Source of the DNA: an uncultured Chitinophagaceae bacterium
GTDB lineage: Bacteria > Bacteroidota > Bacteroidia > Chitinophagales > Chitinophagaceae
Direction: 5' to 3'
Length of the DNA stretch: 6,505 nucleotides
Assembly: GCA_903832075.1 (NCBI GenBank)
Contig: CAILAF010000505.1
Location: 1-6,505, forward strand
In this document: positions 1 to 5,577 of the stretch, piece by piece
Layout of the letters: each line of letters begins with the position of its first letter
How positions within the stretch are numbered: the first letter of the stretch is position 1
Position numbers and translations under genes: made by a program
Notes under the pieces: model-generated
The model's input: the letters and a program-made list of their open reading frames with translations, nothing else
What the model was told of the DNA's origin: nothing
The model's database searches: none

Positions 1-1
1 A

Positions 2-712
2 GATTATTTTAAACTTGATCCTATATTCCGTGGTGCACATCAGGATAAGTTTACATTCAGCATGATGTATTTCTATGATGAAAATTTTATGTTGCCTTTA
101 TCGCATGATGAAGTAGTGCATGGAAAATCTCCCATGATTTATAAAATGCCCGGAGATGAATGGCAAAAGTTTGCCAACTTAAGAATTTTATATACTTATA
201 TGTTTACACATCCCGGTGCAAAATTATTATTTATGGGAGATGAGTTTGCACAAACAGCTGAATGGAATTATAAAAGCGAATTGCAATGGGATTTATTGCA
301 GCATGTTAGTCATGGTGGCATGAAACATTGCGTGCAAAAATTAAATGAATTATACAGAACTGAACCTGCATTATATGAAAAACAATTTGAAGTGGGTGGA
401 TTTGAATGGGTTGATTTAAATCATCGCAGCGAAAGTGTAATGGTTTATAAACGCAAAGGAAAAAAAGAAAAAGATGACGTGTTGGTAATATTAAATGTAA
501 CACCCATTGTTCGCAACAATTGGGAAGTGCATGTATATGGCAAAAGTGAATGGAAAGAAATATTTAATAGTGATGCTAAAGAATTTTGGGGAACAGGCGA
601 TGTATTTAATCCCGAAATAAAAGCTGAAAAAGTAAATGCCGCAGATAAAAAAGATAAATGGTATAAATTAAAAGTTCATTTACCTGCATTGGGTGCAGTG
701 GTATTGAGATAA
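2..712 (+). CDS. glgB: 1,4-alpha-glucan branching enzyme GlgB, C-terminal part (5' end outside window)
   Basis: This is the last 236 codons of a glycogen branching enzyme; the frame is open to the left edge, so the Met at 62 is internal. GlgB (GH13) cuts alpha-1,4-glucan chains and rejoins them as alpha-1,6 branches in cytoplasmic glycogen synthesis. The visible part starts late in the catalytic barrel. LSHDEVVHGK at visible residues 33-42 is GH13 conserved region IV, whose His-Asp pair belongs to the active site. Next come the family stretches MPGDEWQKFANLR, LLFMGDEFAQ and EWNY. From about residue 145 the C-terminal beta domain follows and ends in LPALGAVVLR, a usual GlgB ending. GlgB is commonly about 630-730 residues, so roughly the first two thirds are missing. 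The nucleophile and acid/base residues are therefore not visible. No other glycogen gene is in the window. The family assignment is firm. Confidence 0.96.
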   Translation, partial: DYFKLDPIFRGAHQDKFTFSMMYFYDENFMLPLSHDEVVHGKSPMIYKMPGDEWQKFANLRILYTYMFTHPGAKLLFMGDEFAQTAEWNYKSELQWDLLQHVSHGGMKHCVQKLNELYRTEPALYEKQFEVGGFEWVDLNHRSESVMVYKRKGKKEKDDVLVILNVTPIVRNNWEVHVYGKSEWKEIFNSDAKEFWGTGDVFNPEIKAEKVNAADKKDKWYKLKVHLPALGAVVLR

Positions 713-782
713 TTTTTCTTCTGTAACCCTCATCCCGACTCGATTTATCCCCAGTTTATGCACCTTTTAAAGTGCTTAACAA

Positions 783-812
783 TTTGCTAATAAACGTAAA
801 GCAATATTTTCT
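783..812 (+). promoter_or_regulatory. possible Bacteroidota-type promoter for the 100-residue protein
   Basis: TTTG at 783-786 could be the -33 box. After 18 nt, TATTTTCT at 805-812 matches the TAnnTTTG -7 consensus at 6 of 8 positions. Transcription would begin near 818-820, giving a leader of about 30 nt before the ATG at 850. This fits the ATG better than the in-frame GTG at 772, which lies upstream of the boxes. It is a pattern match only, and such AT-rich matches are common by chance. Confidence 0.3.
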
Positions 813-849
813 TGTCTTATATAGAAATTGCAAACTTAAAACGTACATT

Positions 850-1152
850 ATGAAACGATCGAACAATTTTTTATTGGTAAATGCAGCCGGGCAATTAATG
901 CAAGAACATGCATTTGATCATTTATCGAATGATAAATTATCAAGAATGAATAATTGTATGCGACAATTATTGCAGGATGAAATTACCATTAGAGAAAGAA
1001 AAGAACGTGAAAATGAATTATTGAATTTTTGTTTGGAAGCTGATTTGTTTGATGAATCGGTAACCATTCAAACTTTGCATCAGTGGCAAACTGCTATTAG
1101 TTATTATGGATTAAGTGCAGAGCCTGTAATGTTGATGCAGGAAGAAGTGTAA
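850..1152 (+). CDS. hypothetical 100-residue charged, mostly helical protein
   Basis: I do not recognise this protein. The ATG at 850 (MKRSNNFLLV) is chosen as the start. The frame is open back to a GTG at 772, but the extra 26 residues look like translated intergenic DNA and would start upstream of the candidate promoter. The protein has no signal peptide or membrane segment and is probably cytoplasmic. Residues about 25-62 form a highly charged, likely helical stretch containing RERKERENELL. The tail is acidic (MQEEV). Two cysteines (about 36 and 56) form no metal-binding pattern. It lies 137 nt after glgB on the same strand, probably with its own promoter. Its stop is 9 nt from that of the convergent histidine kinase gene, with no hairpin between. 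The coding call rests on an open frame with sensible composition. A function in glycogen metabolism should not be assumed from position. Confidence 0.72.
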   Translation: MKRSNNFLLVNAAGQLMQEHAFDHLSNDKLSRMNNCMRQLLQDEITIRERKERENELLNFCLEADLFDESVTIQTLHQWQTAISYYGLSAEPVMLMQEEV

Positions 1153-1161
1153 TAACGTTCT

Positions 1162-2322
1162 TTAAACAATATTTTTTAGCACTATTCTAAAGGTAGTGCC
1201 TTTGCCAACTTCGCTCTGCTTCACAAATATTTGTCCTTTGTGATAGTCTTCTACAATGCGTTTGGTTAATGTTAATCCTAATCCCCATCCGCGTTTTTTT
1301 GTAGTGAAGCCGGGATTAAAAACTTTATTCAAATTTATTTTATTAATGCCTTTACCTGAATCACTAATATCAATCATAATATTATTTTCCTGTTCAATAA
1401 TAGTTACTTCAATCTTTCCTTTGCCTTCCATTGCATCTAATGCATTCTTCAATAAATTTTCTATTACCCAATCAAATAATGGGGGAGAAACAAAAGCAGT
1501 AATATTATTTTTTCCATTTGAATTTAAAACAAAATCAACTTTACCACCTGCTCTTCTTTTAATATAATCCATCATGTGTTGAACCAATTCAACAATATTT
1601 TTTTCTTCTAAGTTCGGCTGACTTCCAATTTTTCCAAAACGATCTGTGATCAATAATAAACGATTTACATCTTTCTCCATTTCAGGAACAATTTTTTCAT
1701 TGCCGTTTATTTCTCTTAACATTTCTATCCATCCTTGCAAACTGGTAACAGGTGTTCCCAATTGATGGGCAGTTTCTTTTGCCATGCCCGCCCACACTTG
1801 ATTCTGTGTGCTTTTATAATTGGTTCTTTGTGCAATTACCAATACAATGATGAATAACGCAACCAATAATAATTGAATGATTGGATAATATTTTACTTCT
1901 TGTTGTAAACTGCTTTCGCCATAATAATATTTATTAGCGATATAAGGATTGATACTGATGGGAGTTACAATAGGTTTATTCTGTTGTTTAAATTCAGCTA
2001 ACTTTTTTGATAGATAATTTGTATCCGATAAAACTTTACTGCTGTCTAAATTTTTATAGTTACCGCTTATTTTATCATTTTCATCTGTTTCAATGATTGG
2101 AATATCATTATTCTCTGCCGAAATTTTTGATGCTAAATTAAAGTTGAGCGAATCATTCGTTGATAATAAAACCTTTTGCGATTCGATCCATGTTTCTACT
2201 TTTTGTCTTTCATCTGTAGCAATTTTTTTAGACAAGTAATTAGAATAGAAAATTGTTCCGCTTACAATGCAGATGGCAGTAATAACCAATGCTGTTCTCC
2301 AATTAAGCCATTGTTGAATCAT
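1162..2322 (-). CDS. membrane-bound sensor histidine kinase without partner regulator
   Basis: This 386-residue protein is a two-component sensor kinase that would autophosphorylate on His in response to an envelope signal. A membrane segment at about 11-29 and another at about 147-165 enclose a periplasmic region of about 117 residues with no domain I recognise. No HAMP or PAS domain is evident. The dimerisation region has the H-box AKETAHQLGTP, with phospho-acceptor His186; the AHQLGTP form replaces the more usual HELRTP and is frequent in Bacteroidota. The ATPase domain is complete: N-box ENLLKNALDAM (Asn289, Asn293), G1 box DSGKG at 321-325, F-box NPGFTT at 336-341 and G2 box GWGLGL at 345-350. 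The ATG at 2322 starts just before the first membrane helix. No response regulator lies in the window, so partner and signal are unknown. The gene runs toward the small protein gene, with 9 nt between stops. Family certain; role unknown. Confidence 0.93.
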   Translation of the reverse strand: MIQQWLNWRTALVITAICIVSGTIFYSNYLSKKIATDERQKVETWIESQKVLLSTNDSLNFNLASKISAENNDIPIIETDENDKISGNYKNLDSSKVLSDTNYLSKKLAEFKQQNKPIVTPISINPYIANKYYYGESSLQQEVKYYPIIQLLLVALFIIVLVIAQRTNYKSTQNQVWAGMAKETAHQLGTPVTSLQGWIEMLREINGNEKIVPEMEKDVNRLLLITDRFGKIGSQPNLEEKNIVELVQHMMDYIKRRAGGKVDFVLNSNGKNNITAFVSPPLFDWVIENLLKNALDAMEGKGKIEVTIIEQENNIMIDISDSGKGINKINLNKVFNPGFTTKKRGWGLGLTLTKRIVEDYHKGQIFVKQSEVGKGTTFRIVLKNIV

Positions 2323-2405
2323 TGAACTACGATTTTTATGATTGCCTGAAGGCTATGATTTTATTTGCTGTAAGCTACAAGCATTTCAGAATTTATGTAA
2401 ATTAA

Positions 2406-2446
2406 AATTAAAAGGCAATCAATTTTAATTTGATTGCCTTTTAATT
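2406..2446 (-). terminator. 17-bp perfect stem-loop, probable terminator of the coiled-coil protein gene
   Basis: Bases 2406-2422 pair perfectly with 2430-2446 around a 7-nt loop. The GC-bearing core is GGCAATC against GATTGCC, flanked by A/T pairs. Read on the minus strand, the hairpin lies 44 nt after the stop of the coiled-coil protein gene and is followed by a T-rich run. It has an A-rich run before it, as intrinsic terminators often do. It separates that gene from the histidine kinase gene downstream, so the two are probably separate transcripts. On the plus strand the hairpin is followed by A rather than T, so minus-strand use is more likely. Confidence 0.75.
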
Positions 2447-2490
2447 ATTAAAAAAATCTTAGTAAATCATTTCAATCTTATTCATCGAAG

Positions 2491-3462
2491 TTATAAACCT
2501 AAGAAACCACCTTTCTTTAAATTCTTAGTGCCTTCACCAATTTTAAATCCGTTATGGTAAATTTCAATTTTATAATTTCCGCTTTGAAATTTATCACCCG
2601 GTTTCCAGTTAAAGCTTACGGGCATTGGTTTTCCTTGTTCGTAATTAACTTCTACACGGTTAGTGTATGGTTTATCACTTCCATCTCTTTGTTTAAAAGT
2701 TCCTTCAGTACCTGATGCAGTACCATCGGGATTATACACGCATACATATAAACTCTTTTTGCCACTGGCAGTAACACGATTTTCATCTAAAGTGCATGAA
2801 ATGATTAATAAACTTGCACGTTTAGCATTAGATGTTTCTGATTCTTTTCCGCTACCGCTTACATGCATTGCTGCAACATTTATATTCGAAGCGTGTAGTG
2901 TAGAAGCAAGGTCTTCAATATTTGCTTTCTCTGCTTGTGTTTTAGATAAATTAGTTTGCAATTCACCTTTTTCATTTGTCAATTGCGTTTTATCTGTTGT
3001 TAATTGTTGATTAGCTGTTGTCAATTGTTGATTTTCTCCTTTCAATTTATTGATCTCTTCAACATAGCCATCAATTTTTCCGTTCAAATCTGTGATCATT
3101 TGTTTGGCTTGTGCTAATTCAGCATCACTTGCATTTTTCTTTTTCAAAATGCTGTTGATATTAGATTTCATTTTCAACAATTCGCTGTTCTTCTCGGCCA
3201 ATGCACCTTGTAATTGTACATTGTTACCGGTTAGGGAATCTAATCTGTCTGCGGCTTTATCTAATTCAGCTTTAATAGAATCTCTTGCTGTACTCACATT
3301 AACATACTCTGTATTTTTTTGTGTGAGTATATCTTTTGTTTGATTGTGGTTAATAATAATGTAACCCCAGGTAATTACTAATGCGGCTATCAAAACCCCA
3401 ATAATTATTTTAAGGTTATCTTTTTTAGGCGCATTTGGCGATGCAGTAGGTGTGTAGCTCAT
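2491..3462 (-). CDS. membrane-anchored coiled-coil protein with C-terminal beta-rich domain, function unknown
   Basis: This 323-residue protein has three visible parts. A short N-terminal tail leads to one membrane segment at about 18-37 (ending ITWGYIII). It is not followed by a signal peptidase or lipobox site, so it is probably an anchor. Residues about 42-190 are a long coiled coil rich in K, E, Q, N and L, including near-perfect 7-residue units NQQLTTA, NQQLTTD and KTQLTNE at 144-164. Residues about 200-320 look beta-rich (SLLIISCTLDENRV, SLYVCVYNPDG, NYKIEIYHNGFKIGEG) and end in KKGGFLGL. I recognise no family. Automatic labels such as SMC-like or chromosome partitioning would rest only on the coiled coil. 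The likely topology is anchor in the inner membrane with the rest in the periplasm (inference). The gene upstream encodes a short protein with a related anchor, and a strong hairpin lies downstream. The ATG at 3462 fits a short leader after a possible promoter. Confidence 0.87.
   Translation of the reverse strand: MSYTPTASPNAPKKDNLKIIIGVLIAALVITWGYIIINHNQTKDILTQKNTEYVNVSTARDSIKAELDKAADRLDSLTGNNVQLQGALAEKNSELLKMKSNINSILKKKNASDAELAQAKQMITDLNGKIDGYVEEINKLKGENQQLTTANQQLTTDKTQLTNEKGELQTNLSKTQAEKANIEDLASTLHASNINVAAMHVSGSGKESETSNAKRASLLIISCTLDENRVTASGKKSLYVCVYNPDGTASGTEGTFKQRDGSDKPYTNRVEVNYEQGKPMPVSFNWKPGDKFQSGNYKIEIYHNGFKIGEGTKNLKKGGFLGL
2971..3033 (-). repeat. three tandem 21-bp units encoding coiled-coil heptads
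   Basis: Units at 3013-3033, 2992-3012 and 2971-2991 encode NQQLTTA, NQQLTTD and KTQLTNE. The first two agree at 19 of 21 bases, and the third is more diverged. The 21-bp period equals one coiled-coil heptad, so the array probably arose by in-frame duplication that lengthens the coil. Confidence 0.7.
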
Positions 3463-3484
3463 AGTTTAATTTTTAATGATTGTG

Positions 3485-3492
3485 TAAAGATA
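3485..3492 (-). promoter_or_regulatory. possible -7 box for the coiled-coil protein gene
   Basis: Read on the minus strand, TATCTTTA matches TAnnTTTG at 7 of 8 positions. It lies 22 nt before the ATG at 3462, giving a predicted leader of roughly 15-20 nt. I see no clear TTTG -33 box at the right distance. If real, the coiled-coil gene can be transcribed independently of the 63-residue gene upstream. Confidence 0.33.
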
Positions 3493-3537
3493 AAATTTCA
3501 TATTGTGATTATAATAAAATTTAATTGTAACCTGTAT

Positions 3538-3729
3538 TCAACGTTTTTCGTGTGCTATAGAATTATCATGTATTTGTGTATGTTGTATAGTTTGAGTAGT
3601 TTTACTTTTGTCGTATAAAATATACCCCCACGTGAGCGCAAGCGTTAAAATCAGCAAGCCATAGATAAATGTTTTCTTATCTTTTTTAAAAGCTTGTTTA
3701 AAATAAAATATCGTTCGCACATTGCTCAT
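3538..3729 (-). CDS. 63-residue single-pass membrane protein related to the neighbouring coiled-coil protein's anchor
   Basis: This small protein has a basic N-terminus (FKQAFKKDKK), one membrane segment at about 21-38 and a short polar tail rich in T, Q and H (TTQTIQHTQIHDNS). Function is unknown. Residues 15-44 align without gaps to residues 13-42 of the coiled-coil protein encoded 75 nt downstream on the same strand. Fourteen of 30 positions are identical, including KKD, a Gly and two Leu in the membrane segment, and TWGYI. It therefore looks like a short paralogue, or a cut-down copy, keeping the anchor and losing the coil and beta domain. The ATG at 3729 is the only sensible start, since the basic residues before the helix need it. 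A possible promoter lies immediately upstream in the 52-nt divergent gap shared with the exonuclease gene. Coding status is likely because of the conserved anchor; decay of a longer gene is the alternative. Confidence 0.68.
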   Translation of the reverse strand: MSNVRTIFYFKQAFKKDKKTFIYGLLILTLALTWGYILYDKSKTTQTIQHTQIHDNSIAHEKR

Positions 3730-3735
3730 TATATC

Positions 3736-3743
3736 GAAATATA
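3736..3743 (-). promoter_or_regulatory. possible -7 box for the 63-residue protein gene
   Basis: On the minus strand this reads TATATTTC, 7 of 8 matches to TAnnTTTG, only 6 nt before the ATG at 3729. Transcription would begin within a few bases of the start codon. No clear -33 TTTG is visible upstream, so support is weak. Confidence 0.28.
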
Positions 3744-3744
3744 A

Positions 3745-3771
3745 TTGTTCAAGAATATTGGTTTATTTTTA
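3745..3771 (+). promoter_or_regulatory. possible promoter for the exonuclease gene
   Basis: TTG at 3745-3747, a 16-nt spacer, then TATTTTTA at 3764-3771 (7 of 8 matches to TAnnTTTG) could form a Bacteroidota-type promoter. The ATG follows at 3782, so the leader would be about 4-6 nt and no Shine-Dalgarno site is possible or seen. The site abuts the candidate promoter of the divergent small gene, so the two may compete. The region is very AT-rich, which raises the chance of a false match. Confidence 0.3.
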
Positions 3772-3781
3772 AAAGCTTTTT

Positions 3782-4495
3782 ATGTTAACAGATCTTTTGT
3801 TATTAGATATTGAAACTGTTCCTCAATCAGAATCATTCAATGATTTGAAAACCGATTGGCAAAGCCTTTGGATAGATAAAGTTTCCAAAACTGTGCCAGA
3901 AAATATTACACCTGAAGAAAGCTATCAGCGCAAAGCTGGTATATTGGCTGAGTTTGGGAAAATCATTTGTATATCTACCGCATTTTTTTATGAAGATGAT
4001 AACAAACAAATTGGTTTGCGTATTAAAAGTATTTATGGCGATGATGAAGTGGAACTGTTGAAAAAATTTATTGAGTTATGTAACAAAGTTTATCAACACA
4101 ATAAATATTTTCAGTTTGGCGGACATAATATTAAGGAGTTTGATATTCCTTATATCTGCCGCCGATTGCTTATTAATAATTTGCCTTTGCCTGAATACTT
4201 GCAATTGCATGATAAAAAACCTTGGGAAGTAAAAATGTTTGATACATTAAACTGGTGGAAGTTTGGTGATAATAAAAATTATGTGTCATTGCATTTATTA
4301 GCTTCTGTGTTGGGCATTCCAACTTCTAAAACAGATATGGATGGAAGTATGGTGCAATTGGTTTATTATAAAGAAAAAGATTTACATCGCATTGTTGAAT
4401 ATTGTCAGCGCGATGTAATTGTAACTGCTAATGTTATTCTTCGTTTTCAAAATATTTCTTTATTGAGTGATGATAAAATAATATTCGTATCCTAA
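3782..4495 (+). CDS. 3'-5' exonuclease of the PolB-like DEDDy family
   Basis: This 237-residue cytoplasmic protein has the RNase H-like exonuclease fold of the predicted PolB-like 3'-5' exonuclease family. It would remove nucleotides from 3' ends using two metal ions held by four acidic residues. Exo I is LLDIETVP near the N-terminus (Asp9, Glu11). Exo II is GGHNIKEFDIPYICRRL (Asp121, with Asn116 and Phe120). Exo III is YCQRDVIVT, with Tyr207 three residues before Asp211, which marks the DEDDy class. All catalytic residues are present, and the length suits a stand-alone exonuclease with no polymerase domain attached. The insert LGIPTSKTDMDGSMV just before Exo III is typical of these proteins. 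The ATG at 3782 is only 27 nt from Exo I, so it is the natural start. holA follows after 81 nt on the same strand. The true substrate (DNA or RNA) cannot be read from sequence. Confidence 0.9.
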   Translation: MLTDLLLLDIETVPQSESFNDLKTDWQSLWIDKVSKTVPENITPEESYQRKAGILAEFGKIICISTAFFYEDDNKQIGLRIKSIYGDDEVELLKKFIELCNKVYQHNKYFQFGGHNIKEFDIPYICRRLLINNLPLPEYLQLHDKKPWEVKMFDTLNWWKFGDNKNYVSLHLLASVLGIPTSKTDMDGSMVQLVYYKEKDLHRIVEYCQRDVIVTANVILRFQNISLLSDDKIIFVS

Positions 4496-4563
4496 CAATA
4501 CATCATCCTTAAATTCGTTTTCCACAGCGAGTTTCAAAGACATCATACTTCAGTTGCTACATT

Positions 4564-4571
4564 TATATTTG
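4564..4571 (+). promoter_or_regulatory. probable -7 promoter box for holA
   Basis: TATATTTG is a perfect match to the Bacteroidota TAnnTTTG -7 box and ends 5 nt before the holA ATG at 4577. Transcription would start at or next to the start codon, so the mRNA would be leaderless or nearly so. A -33 TTTG at the usual distance is not clear; TTTC at 4532-4535 is too far. No Shine-Dalgarno sequence is present. Confidence 0.45.
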
Positions 4572-4576
4572 CAGAC

Positions 4577-5575
4577 ATGAGTGCAGAAAAAATTTTATCT
4601 GATTGGAAGAAAGGAAACTTCAAACCTATTTATTGGTTAGAAGGAGATGAATCTTATTTCATAGATCAGATCGTTGATTTTGCCGAACATCATATTTTAA
4701 AAGAAAGCGAATCGGGTTTTAATCTTACCATTTTTTATGGAAGAGATGCAGATTGGGCTGCTGTTGTAAATGCTTGCAGAAGGTATCCTATGTTTGCTGA
4801 GCGACAAGTTGTGTTATTGAAAGAAGCACAACAAATGCGAGATATTGAAAAGTTGGAAGGATATATTGATAATCCATTAAGCTCAACCGTTTTTGTTGTT
4901 AGTTATAAAGAAAAAAAAGTTGATGGCCGAAGTAAGCTGGCTAAAATATTAAAACAAAAAGCTGAATTATTTTCTACCAAGAAAATGTATGATAGTCAGT
5001 TGCCCGAATGGACGAACAATATGGTTCAACAACATGGATTAACGATCAATCAAAAAGCATTGTATTTATTGGTAGATCATGTAGGAAATGATTTAAGTCG
5101 TATTCAAAACGAGATTGAAAAGTTGGCAATGAATTTAGGTGCAAGAAAAAATATTACAGAAGATGATATTGAAAAATATATTGGCGTAAGCAAAGAATTC
5201 AATGTTTTTGAAATGCAAGATGCCATTGCTAAAAAAGATTTCTCAAAAGCCATCAGAATCATTCAATACTTCAAAGCCAATCCCAAGGCGGCTCCTATAC
5301 AAATGATATTGCCGGCATTGTATAATTTTTTCAGTAAAGTATTTATGATTTTTGGTGCCGGAACAAATGATGAAAAACTATTGGCAACATCATTAGGAAT
5401 CAATCCTTATTTTATAAAAGATTATACTGCTGCTGCAAAAAATTATAGTTATCAAGGAACAGAAAAAATTTTATTGTTATTGCATGAATACAATTTACGC
5501 AGTGTTGGTGTGCATGATGGTGGAACTGATGATGCAGATTTGATGAAAGAAATGGTGGTGAAGATGATGTATTGA
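4577..5575 (+). CDS. holA: DNA polymerase III delta subunit HolA
   Basis: This 332-residue protein is the delta subunit of the clamp loader, which opens the sliding clamp ring and places it on DNA during replication. Its length is normal for the family. Family landmarks are an N-terminal FKPIYWLEGDESYFIDQIVDFAE stretch, FYGRDADW, RRYPMFAERQVVLLKEAQQM (the region that carries the clamp-binding element in delta) and FVVSYKEKKVDGRSKLAKIL. Further on come VDHVGNDLSRIQNEIEKLA and ITEDDIEKYIGVSKEFNVFEMQDAIAKKD. The C-terminal helical collar domain spans about 210-332. The delta fold resembles AAA+ proteins but has no Walker A motif, as seen here. The ATG at 4577 gives the expected N-terminus and follows a strong promoter-like box. 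The gene ends 2 nt from the stop of the convergent membrane protein gene, with no hairpin between. Confidence 0.95.
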   Translation: MSAEKILSDWKKGNFKPIYWLEGDESYFIDQIVDFAEHHILKESESGFNLTIFYGRDADWAAVVNACRRYPMFAERQVVLLKEAQQMRDIEKLEGYIDNPLSSTVFVVSYKEKKVDGRSKLAKILKQKAELFSTKKMYDSQLPEWTNNMVQQHGLTINQKALYLLVDHVGNDLSRIQNEIEKLAMNLGARKNITEDDIEKYIGVSKEFNVFEMQDAIAKKDFSKAIRIIQYFKANPKAAPIQMILPALYNFFSKVFMIFGAGTNDEKLLATSLGINPYFIKDYTAAAKNYSYQGTEKILLLLHEYNLRSVGVHDGGTDDADLMKEMVVKMMY

Positions 5576-5577
5576 TT

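Noticed and set aside
62..64. ATG at 62 as the start of a 216-residue protein
   Set aside because: The frame is open to the left edge with clear GlgB sequence (DPIFRGAHQDKFTFS), so the Met is internal.
306..503. Minus-strand open frame of 65 codons inside glgB
   Set aside because: It lies opposite well-conserved GlgB sequence and has no recognisable features; a shadow frame.
760..775. GCAC...GTGC imperfect palindrome after glgB as a terminator
   Set aside because: The stem is about 4-5 bp with a bulge and is not followed by a T run; too weak.
772..849. In-frame GTG start adding 26 residues to the 100-residue protein
   Set aside because: The extra residues look like translated intergenic DNA, and the candidate promoter lies inside this stretch. 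The ATG at 850 gives a better N-terminus.
1256..1567. Plus-strand open frame of 103 codons opposite the kinase ATPase domain
   Set aside because: The minus strand encodes the conserved N, G1, F and G2 boxes, so the plus frame is a shadow.
2344..2353. GCCTGAAGGC small hairpin in the kinase leader
   Set aside because: Only a 3-bp stem with a tetraloop is physically possible; likely chance.
2663..3343. Two plus-strand open frames opposite the coiled-coil gene
   Set aside because: Their Cys/Phe/Leu-rich composition is what antisense reading of a Lys/Glu/Asn coil gives; the minus frame has coherent domain structure.
3771..3780. AAAAGCTTTT palindrome just before the exonuclease start as an operator or terminator
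   Set aside because: It is a 10-bp AT-rich palindrome with no second copy or loop; expected by chance in such DNA.
3782..4495. Exonuclease with the neighbouring membrane proteins as a defence system
   Set aside because: The exonuclease belongs to a widespread stand-alone family, is next to holA, and no other defence-type domain is present.
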